Positions 27,264 through 33,968 of a stretch of DNA of 43,471 bases are shown here, piece after piece. The notes beneath the pieces are model-generated. The model ran no database searches. It saw nothing but the letters and a program-made list of their open reading frames with translations, and had not been told where the DNA came from. The stretch comes from UBA1724 sp963621575. Lineage in GTDB: Bacteria; Verrucomicrobiota; Lentisphaeria; Oligosphaerales; Oligosphaeraceae. A program made the position numbers and the translations under genes. The stretch spans positions 1 through 43,471 of the forward strand of contig CAVFEH010000018.1 in the NCBI GenBank assembly GCA_963621575.1, given 5' to 3'. Numbering within the stretch: the first letter of the stretch is position 1; each line of letters begins with the position of its first letter.

Positions 27264-28091
27264 ATGCGGAAATCCTTTACCCTGATTGAATTGCTGGTCG
27301 TGATTGCGATCATCGCCATTTTGGCGGCCATGTTGCTGCCGGCGCTCTCCAAGGCCCGTGAGAAGGCCCGCGCCATCAGCTGCACCAACAACCTGAAGCA
27401 GCTGCAGCTGGGCAACATCCTGTATGCCAACGACTATGACGATTATCTCCCCCCCATTTCCTTCCGCACCAACGGCGCTTCGGCCGGCGTCAACAGCGAC
27501 TGGATCACGCTGGGCGGCATCTACTACTGGTTCACCATGAACCCGCTGATCCCGGAGACTCCCATGGAGGGCAAGACGTGGCTTGAGAAGGACCCCGCGG
27601 CGAACCTGGCTGCCGGCGGCGAGGACAAGAGCGCCTGGCACAAGATCACCCTGTGCCCCTCCTGCCCCACGGACAAGCGCCTCATGGGCAACATCGGCTA
27701 CCAGGCGAACGTCGGCATGAGCTACTGCCTGTGGGCCCTCAACCAGGGCTGGATCCACCAGTACGGCGAGACCAGCGGAGACCAGTCTGCCAATTGGCAC
27801 CGCGTCAGCGGCATCAAGTACCCCTCCATCCACGTGAATCTGCTGGACGGACTCAACACCGGCACCTCCCAGGGACGCATCCTGACCTGCGCCCGCTATC
27901 TGACCGACTACCGGGATGACGGATACTTCCGTCACAGCAACATGCTCAACCTGTCCTTCACCGACGGACACGTGGAGACCATGAACATCGAGAAGTCCTA
28001 CCGCACCAACTACACCCTGAATGAGTTCTACGCCTGCACCGACTATTACTGGTATCCCAACGTGGACATGCCGGGCGGCGAGAAGCGCTAG
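27264..28091 (+). CDS. Prepilin-like protein with H-X9-DG motif (DUF1559-type)
   Basis: A 275-residue pseudopilin-like protein. The very short leader MRKS is followed by FTLIELLVVIAIIAILAAML, with cleavage expected before Phe5 and Glu at +5 of the mature chain. Next come LLPALSKAREKARAISC, NNLKQLQLGN and NDYDDYLPP. The C-terminal signature is exact: RHSNMLNLSFTDGHVETM, with His followed nine residues later by DG. A CPSCPTDK segment (about 131-138) carries a cysteine pair. The family is abundant in Lentisphaerota and is thought to be exported through a type II secretion or type IV pilus-like machine; its task is not established. It forms a single-gene unit between an extended -10 promoter and a strong intrinsic terminator (28167-28209). 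Confidence 0.88.
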   Translation: MRKSFTLIELLVVIAIIAILAAMLLPALSKAREKARAISCTNNLKQLQLGNILYANDYDDYLPPISFRTNGASAGVNSDWITLGGIYYWFTMNPLIPETPMEGKTWLEKDPAANLAAGGEDKSAWHKITLCPSCPTDKRLMGNIGYQANVGMSYCLWALNQGWIHQYGETSGDQSANWHRVSGIKYPSIHVNLLDGLNTGTSQGRILTCARYLTDYRDDGYFRHSNMLNLSFTDGHVETMNIEKSYRTNYTLNEFYACTDYYWYPNVDMPGGEKR

Positions 28092-28166
28092 AAGCCGATG
28101 ACCGGTTCCGGACGCTCCGGCCGGCGGTGGCCGGCGACGGGCGCCCCCCGCCGGTCTTGACAACGC

Positions 28167-28209
28167 AAAAAAAGGGCCCTGACGCAGGAAGCGGCGGGGC
28201 CCTTTTTTG
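28167..28209. terminator. Strong bidirectional intrinsic terminator
   Basis: AAAAAAGGGCCC (28168-28179) and GGGCCCTTTTTT (28197-28208) are perfect reverse complements with a 17-base loop. The A and T runs make it work in both directions. It serves the pseudopilin gene on the plus strand and the leftward topA-to-gldFG cluster on the minus strand. Confidence 0.93.
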
Positions 28210-28272
28210 TGCCAATGCGGAAGCGGGGGAATCCGGAATGGGATGCGAGCCGGGATGGCCGCCGTGTTTCCG

Positions 28273-30783
28273 CTAGCGCCGGCGGCGCAGTGCGACGGCG
28301 ATGGCGGCGGCGGCGAGGATTGCGGGGGTGAGGAGGAGGTTGCAGAGGGCGACCTTCCGCTGGACGGCATCGAGCTTGTGCCGGAGGGCCGTGAGGGCGG
28401 CGCGCTGGCGGGTCTTGAGGGCCTCCTGCTGGGCGGCGTCCTCGGCCTCCAGGGCATCGAGGGCCTTTGCGGTGGCGGGGTCGTCCTGGTCGTGTCCCTG
28501 GAGGAGCGCGCGCCCCCGTGCGCGGAGGTCCGCGTTGTCCTGGTATGCTTGCGCCTCCAGCCGCTGGATCTCCTGTTCGGTTTCGCGGGCGAGGGCCTCC
28601 AGCTTGGTGAAGCCGCGCCTGCGGGCGCCCCGGGAGCGGAGGCGGAGGAGCGTGGCGTCGTCGCAGAGGAACTCCATGGCGTTGGCCAGGAAGGCGGCGT
28701 TGTCGTTGAGGGGGAGTTCCAGCTCCTTTCCGGCGGCGTCGGTGGTCTGGTTGACGCAGAGGGAGTCGTGGAGCCAGTCCACGTCGCCCACCAGGATGGC
28801 GGAGCCGGCGGCGTGCCCGTCGTCGTCGTCTTCCTCCCCGGGTTGGATCTGGAGGGCGAGGGCATGGGATTTGCCGTCGGGGGAGAAGTCTGTGAGGATG
28901 GCGGCGCCGTCGCGCTTTGCCTGGTAGGGCAGGAGGGTCTGTGCGTCGGTGGTGGTGGCCGCCAGGGTGGTGGCGCGGACGCCGGGGACGGGGGTGGCGG
29001 TGAATTCCCCGGGGCAGAAGAGCGTGAGGGAGAAGAGGTGCTGCGTGACGGGGGAGTCCTGGGAGAGGTTCTCCTGCTTCAGGGTGACGAGGGTGGGGAA
29101 GCTCTCCAGGCCCTTCCGGGTGCTGGTCATGGAGGAGGCCAGCCGGCGGTCGGCGACGACCCTTCCGTCCTGGAAGGCGACGCCCCAGAGGTCGGAGAGG
29201 GGTTGCGGAAGCTTCGAGGCCTTCGTGAGCCGCGTGCGGCCATTCTGGCTGGCCTCCACCCGGGAGAGGGGGTCCAGGCAGAGGAGGATCCCGCCGCCTT
29301 TCTTGTGGAAGTGCAGGACGTCGTCCCAGAAGCTCTCGGGGGCGTCCTTGGGATGGAGCAGGAGGAGCGCGTCCAGATTCCCGGGGAGGGGTTTCGCGGG
29401 GTCCAGGGGGACCAGCCGGAAGTCCTCCAGGAGTTTCCGGAGGCTCCACCAGGTGGGCAGGAGCTTCTGGGTTTCCTGGTCAAGGGTCTCCAGGACGGTG
29501 AGGGAGGAGAGCAGTCCGATCCTGCGGGGCTCCCTGCGCTGGCTAGCGGCGAGGGCGCGGGCAAGCTGGTATTCCAGGGTGGCGGGCTCCTCGGGATCCA
29601 GCCAGGGGACCGTCACCGGCTGGCCCTGCGCGGGATCCCGCGGGTCGACGCGGACGCCCAGGAACCAGAGGTCCCCCAGGGAGCCCACGCGGGGGGCGGC
29701 GCCCAGGGCCGCGGCTTCGTCCTGCTCCCGGGGGCTCCGGGGGGAAAATTCCCTCAGCGCGATCTTCCCCTTGCTCCTGCGGGCGAATTCCCGGAGGAGC
29801 TCCTGGGCGCGGGCGGCGTGGCGCCGGACGGTGGCGGAGAGCTCGGGGTGGTGCTGGGAGTATACCAGCGTGACCTCCAGGGGCGTCTGGAGGGCGTCCA
29901 GGATCTGCAGGCTTCCGGGGTCGAGGGTGTAGAGGCGGTCCTGCGTGCAGTCCAGCCGCCAGGGGCATTTCTGGAGGAGGGCGGCGGCGGCCAGGAGGAG
30001 GAGTGCGGCGGCGAGGGCGGGCAGGAGCCTCCGGCGCCGGCGGGGTCCGTGCCGGAGCCGGAGGGCCAGGCTGGTGAGGAGGAGGAAGAGGAGGGTCCCC
30101 GCCAGGAAGAAGGCGACGTCGCGGAGGGCCAGCCGTCCGCTGGAGAGCGCCTCGAAGTGTCCGGAGATCCCCCAGGCGGAGAGGCGGTCCAGGAGCCCGG
30201 CGGGCATCCCCCATTTGACCAGGAGGAGGTTGATGGGCCGGAAGCCGGCGAGCATCCCCAGGAGCCCCAGGAGGAAGGACGCCAGGAAGCCCACGAACTG
30301 GCTGTTGGTCCAGACGCTGGTCCATTGTCCCAGGGACAGGAAGAGCCCCCCCGCCAGGAGGCACCCCAGGTATCCGGTGGCGACGGGGCCCCAGTCGGGC
30401 TCGCCCAGGATGGCGCAGGTCACCGGGAAGGGCGCGGTGCAGGCCAGCGCCACGAAGAGCAGCGACAGCTGCGAGGCGAATTTCGCCAGGACCAGTGCGC
30501 GGGGGGGGGCGGGGAGGGTGAGGAGGAGCTCGGCGGCGCCGGTGCGGTATTCCTCGGCCCAGGAGCCCATGGAGAGCGCGGAGCACAGGAAGAGGAAGAG
30601 CCAGGGCTGCCAGACGAAAAAGCCCTCCAGGGACGCGGAGTTGCCGTCGATAAAGCCCCCCAGGGTCAAGGTCAGGATTCCGCTGATCACGAGATAGAAG
30701 ATCAGCATGGCCGCCGCCAGCGGCGTGGTGAGGAAACGCCAGCATTCACGGCGGAAATAGACGGTTTCTGCGGGGAGGGGCAT
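28273..30783 (-). CDS. GldF-GldG fusion: ABC-2 permease joined to ABC auxiliary (GldG-type) protein
   Basis: An 836-residue membrane protein. Residues about 1-245 form an ABC-2 type permease with six hydrophobic helices, including the WAEEYRTGAAELLLTLPAP element typical of GldF-like permeases. A membrane helix follows (about 255-275), then a large extracytoplasmic region of the GldG/ABC_transp_aux family: CTQDRLYTLDPGSLQILDAL, LEVTLVYSQHHPEL, and LDALLLLHPKDAPESFWDDV, a GATase-like fold. A coiled coil (about 720-805) and a last helix before a poly-Arg tail close it. In many bacteria GldF and GldG are separate; here they are one chain. The ATPase partner lies 67 bp upstream. In Bacteroidota, Gld homologues serve gliding; in most other phyla the exporter's substrate is unknown, and nothing else here suggests gliding. 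Confidence 0.85.
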   Translation of the reverse strand: MPLPAETVYFRRECWRFLTTPLAAAMLIFYLVISGILTLTLGGFIDGNSASLEGFFVWQPWLFLFLCSALSMGSWAEEYRTGAAELLLTLPAPPRALVLAKFASQLSLLFVALACTAPFPVTCAILGEPDWGPVATGYLGCLLAGGLFLSLGQWTSVWTNSQFVGFLASFLLGLLGMLAGFRPINLLLVKWGMPAGLLDRLSAWGISGHFEALSSGRLALRDVAFFLAGTLLFLLLTSLALRLRHGPRRRRRLLPALAAALLLLAAAALLQKCPWRLDCTQDRLYTLDPGSLQILDALQTPLEVTLVYSQHHPELSATVRRHAARAQELLREFARRSKGKIALREFSPRSPREQDEAAALGAAPRVGSLGDLWFLGVRVDPRDPAQGQPVTVPWLDPEEPATLEYQLARALAASQRREPRRIGLLSSLTVLETLDQETQKLLPTWWSLRKLLEDFRLVPLDPAKPLPGNLDALLLLHPKDAPESFWDDVLHFHKKGGGILLCLDPLSRVEASQNGRTRLTKASKLPQPLSDLWGVAFQDGRVVADRRLASSMTSTRKGLESFPTLVTLKQENLSQDSPVTQHLFSLTLFCPGEFTATPVPGVRATTLAATTTDAQTLLPYQAKRDGAAILTDFSPDGKSHALALQIQPGEEDDDDGHAAGSAILVGDVDWLHDSLCVNQTTDAAGKELELPLNDNAAFLANAMEFLCDDATLLRLRSRGARRRGFTKLEALARETEQEIQRLEAQAYQDNADLRARGRALLQGHDQDDPATAKALDALEAEDAAQQEALKTRQRAALTALRHKLDAVQRKVALCNLLLTPAILAAAAIAVALRRRR

Positions 30784-30850
30784 GCGGGGGGACGGGGGAT
30801 TTCAGAATGGAAAAAAAGGGAGTTGCGCCCGCCCGGGGGCGGCGCGGTTT

Positions 30851-31585
30851 TCAGGCGTCCTTGCCGAAGAAAAGCCCCTCCAGGTCCTCCGGCACGGGGC
30901 CGTCGTAGACGAGTCTGCCGTGCCGGAGCATGAGGACCCGGTCGCAGACGAGGGGGACTTCCTCCAGGAGGTGTGTGGAGAGGAGGAGCGCGTGTTTTTG
31001 GCCGAGGCTCCTGAGGAGCTGCCGCGCGGAGCTTTTCTGGATGGGGTCCAGTCCGTCGGTGGGTTCGTCGAGCATGAGAAGCCCGGGGCGGTGGACCAGC
31101 GCCTGCGCCAGCCCCAGGCGCCGGCGGTATCCCTTGGAGAGCTGGTCGCAGATGCGGGAGGCGACTTGCACGAGGGAGCACTCCTCCAGCGCGGAGTCCA
31201 CGGCGTCCTGCGCCGCTTTTCCGCGGAGGCCCTGTGCCTGCGCGGCGAAACGGAGGACCTCGGAGACCCGGAACCCGGTGTGGAAGGGCGCGTTTTCGGG
31301 GAGGTATCCCAGGTGGCGGCGGGCGTCTTCGGGGGCGCGGGAGAGTTCCACGCCGGCGATCTGGACAGCGCCGCCGTCGGCGGGCAGGTATCCCGCCAGA
31401 ATGCGCATGAGGGTGGATTTTCCGGCGCCGTTGGCTCCCAGGAGCGCGACGGCCTGTGGGCGTTCCAGGGTGAAGGAGATGCCGTCCAGGACGGTGGTCC
31501 CGGAGAAGGCCTTCCGGATGCCCTGGACCCGCAGGGGGGGGGCGGCGGCGCCGGGCGCGTTTCGTGTGGCGGGGGTGTCGCTCAT
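30851..31585 (-). CDS. GldA-like ABC transporter ATP-binding protein
   Basis: A 244-residue ABC ATPase of the ABC-2 (GldA/CcmA-like) group. Walker A is GANGAGKST (50-58), the Q-loop is in LGYLPENAPFH, the signature is LSKGYRRR, Walker B is LLMLDEPTDGLD and the switch histidine is in LLLSTHLLEEV. The LSKGY signature is characteristic of this branch. It must drive the GldF-GldG fusion encoded 67 bp downstream. It starts 6 bp after the stop of the McsA-McsB-like gene, so the two are co-transcribed. Confidence 0.93.
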   Translation of the reverse strand: MSDTPATRNAPGAAAPPLRVQGIRKAFSGTTVLDGISFTLERPQAVALLGANGAGKSTLMRILAGYLPADGGAVQIAGVELSRAPEDARRHLGYLPENAPFHTGFRVSEVLRFAAQAQGLRGKAAQDAVDSALEECSLVQVASRICDQLSKGYRRRLGLAQALVHRPGLLMLDEPTDGLDPIQKSSARQLLRSLGQKHALLLSTHLLEEVPLVCDRVLMLRHGRLVYDGPVPEDLEGLFFGKDA

Positions 31586-31591
31586 CTTGGT

Positions 31592-33853
31592 TCAGCCCTC
31601 TTTCTGCCGGGGGATTCCCAGGAGCCTCTGGATGTCCGCCATGAGACGGTGGCGGTGGAGGGATGCCTGGCCGTCGCGTTCGCGGTCGGGGGCCTCGCCG
31701 CGGAAATCCGGCGTGCGGCGGGGATTTTGGAAGGCGTGCCTGTCCCGGCCGTCCGGCGGCTGTTGTTGCGGCGGGGTCGCCTGTGGCGCGGGCCGGACGC
31801 CGGCGGGGAAGTCCAGGGAGAGCGCGCCGCGGCACTGTTCTTCCCAGAGGAGGTCGGGCATCCCTTCCTGGGAGGGGAGGGCGCGGTTCTTCCGGGCGTA
31901 GCCCCAGATCGTCTCTTCGGTGACGGGGGTGGTGTCCACGCGGAGTGTGGCGGCGGGATTTGGGCAGCGGCAGAGGGTGAGGCGGAGGGCGTCCAGGAGC
32001 CTCTGCTTGTCCAGGGAGGGGAAGCATCCCAGCTCCTTTCCGAAGAGGAGGGTGTCCAGGAGGCAGAAGACCTCCTCGGGCAGGGTCTGGCGGCCATTCT
32101 CGAGGATTCCCCAGGCGCGCCGGAAGCCCTCCAGGGCGTCGGCGCGGTGGACGGGGCTGTGGAGCATCCACCTGCGGGCCTGCAGCTCGGCGCGCTCCAG
32201 GGCGTGGGCGGTCTTCCGCAGCACCGCCAGCCGTGCAAGGAGGCTGGTGTCGGAGCAGCGGGTGTCCTGGAGGAGGAACATTCCGCAGGGGGCCAGTCCG
32301 CCGGCGCCGTCGGGAGTCATGGGCGTCAGGCGGAGGTGCCCCTTCCCTAGGGTGGACGACCATTGTTCCAGGACGGGGAGGATTGCCTGGATGCCCTTGG
32401 CGCCCTGCGTGCGGACCAGGGCGGGCAGATGGAGGGCGCAGGAGAGGGTGACCGCGCTGCCCATCTGGCCGGGCATGGGGTGGTAGTATCCCAGGTTGGT
32501 GTCCACGAAGAAGGGGATTCTTGCGGTGAGGCGCCCCAGGGTGTCGCAGAGAGTGCGCAGGAGCGCGGGGGCCTCGTCTTCGGCGCCCCGGAGGAGGAGG
32601 GAGAAGGCTCCGTCGGCGCGGGGGGCGATGGTGTCCTGGGTGCCGATGTACGCCATGGCGCGGCCGTTGGCGGAGAAGAGCGCCGCGGTCCGGGTCTCCC
32701 GGACGCCGTTTTCAAAGAGCGGGTCTTTCGCCAGGAGGGCGGAGAGGGCGTTGCGGACCCCGGAGGCATTCAGATTGGGGGACGCCAGAAAGTCCACCGC
32801 CGTCCGGTTCGCCTGGATTTGGAATCCCTGGATGACCTGCGGGGTGTCCCGGGCGTTCTGGGCGAGGGCGCCGTTCAGGAAGAGTGCCTCCGGGGGCAGG
32901 GCGGGGTAGGGCGGCAGTTCCCGGAAGGGCTGGAGGCGTTTCCGGACGACCGCCGCCGCGCCCACGGCGGGCTGTTGGCACATCTCCTCCTTCAGGATCT
33001 GGCGGATGCTCTGGATTTCGTCCTTCAGCATCTGCGCGGCGTCGGGACGCTTCTTCGACCGCGCCTCCAGGTACCGGTCCAGGAGCTCCGGCAGTCGCTT
33101 CACTTCTCCGTGGCACCTCAGGAACTTGTCGCGGTTCTTTGGGGGAGGCGTGTAGTCGTTCTGTTCGTTGAGGAGCCAGAGGGGATTCTGGGTGGCCGCG
33201 AAGAAGCCCTTGTGTTCTTCACTGTCGGGGCAGGGATCCATGTCCAGGAGCTGCTGGAGGAGTTCGCTTCTGCGGAAACTCACGCAGAAGCCGCAGTGTT
33301 CCTCGTGGTCCAGGTCCAGCGCCTGGCAGGCGGGGCAGCGGGGGGATTTCCCCCGGGACAGCACGGCGTCCAGGTCGATGCCGTTCTTCCCAAGGGTCTG
33401 GCGGAGCTCCCGGCCCATGGCCGCATCCAGTTTCGCGCGGTCGCGGACGGCGCTGAAGACCGTCGGGATCCAGCTGTCGTCGTTCTGCGGGGATTCCTCC
33501 TCCTTTGGCGCGTCCGGGGCCTTTTTATCCTGTCCGTCCCCGGGATCCTCCGTCTCGTCCTCCTCTTGTTCGCCGCCGTCGTCGCGGGTGAGGGAACCGG
33601 CCGGCGGGGGCTCGAAGAAGCGCAAGAATTTCTCCATGAGATCCCGCAGCGCCAGTGGGATGGGTGCCAGGATCTCCTGGTAGCGTTTCAGGATCCCGTC
33701 CAGGTATTCCCGGAGGTCCCCGGGGAGGGACTCCTGCCGGAGTTCCTGCAAGGCACAGGGGACGCAATAGTGGAGGTCCCGTTGCCCGCCGTGGTCGTCC
33801 ACGATGTGGATGTGCACCACGGCGTTGTCCTGATGGCATTTGTCACATAACAT
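31592..33853 (-). CDS. McsA-McsB fusion with degenerate arginine-kinase-like domain
   Basis: A 753-residue protein that I read as McsA joined to an McsB-like domain. The N-terminus is an McsA-type zinc finger, MLCDKCHQDNAVVHIHIV, with C3, C6, C30 and C33. An acidic linker follows, then a second ribbon (C173PAC176, C187GFC190) and a UVR-like helix pair (about 255-290). Residues about 345-615 resemble McsB protein arginine kinase: LGYYHPMPGQMGS, SCALHLPALV and RRAWGILENGRQTLPEEV align with its GYLTSCPTNVGTG, ASVMLHLPALV and RSYGILANSR segments. The catalytic cysteine of CPTN is replaced by Met460, and the arginine after the motif by Thr469. Kinase activity is doubtful, so a structural or adaptor role is likely. 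The tail (about 680-753) is Pro/Arg-rich. It lies between topA and the ATPase gene. Confidence 0.7.
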   Translation of the reverse strand: MLCDKCHQDNAVVHIHIVDDHGGQRDLHYCVPCALQELRQESLPGDLREYLDGILKRYQEILAPIPLALRDLMEKFLRFFEPPPAGSLTRDDGGEQEEDETEDPGDGQDKKAPDAPKEEESPQNDDSWIPTVFSAVRDRAKLDAAMGRELRQTLGKNGIDLDAVLSRGKSPRCPACQALDLDHEEHCGFCVSFRRSELLQQLLDMDPCPDSEEHKGFFAATQNPLWLLNEQNDYTPPPKNRDKFLRCHGEVKRLPELLDRYLEARSKKRPDAAQMLKDEIQSIRQILKEEMCQQPAVGAAAVVRKRLQPFRELPPYPALPPEALFLNGALAQNARDTPQVIQGFQIQANRTAVDFLASPNLNASGVRNALSALLAKDPLFENGVRETRTAALFSANGRAMAYIGTQDTIAPRADGAFSLLLRGAEDEAPALLRTLCDTLGRLTARIPFFVDTNLGYYHPMPGQMGSAVTLSCALHLPALVRTQGAKGIQAILPVLEQWSSTLGKGHLRLTPMTPDGAGGLAPCGMFLLQDTRCSDTSLLARLAVLRKTAHALERAELQARRWMLHSPVHRADALEGFRRAWGILENGRQTLPEEVFCLLDTLLFGKELGCFPSLDKQRLLDALRLTLCRCPNPAATLRVDTTPVTEETIWGYARKNRALPSQEGMPDLLWEEQCRGALSLDFPAGVRPAPQATPPQQQPPDGRDRHAFQNPRRTPDFRGEAPDRERDGQASLHRHRLMADIQRLLGIPRQKEG

Positions 33854-33968
33854 GGTCGTGCGGTTTCCTTGCCGCGGCGGGGAGGGTTGCGGAGCGGCCG
33901 GGACTCCCGGCTCCCCGGTTCCTGGCTTGGGGGCAGGTTCCTTTTTTCTCCCAAAAGAGCAGGCGGGG

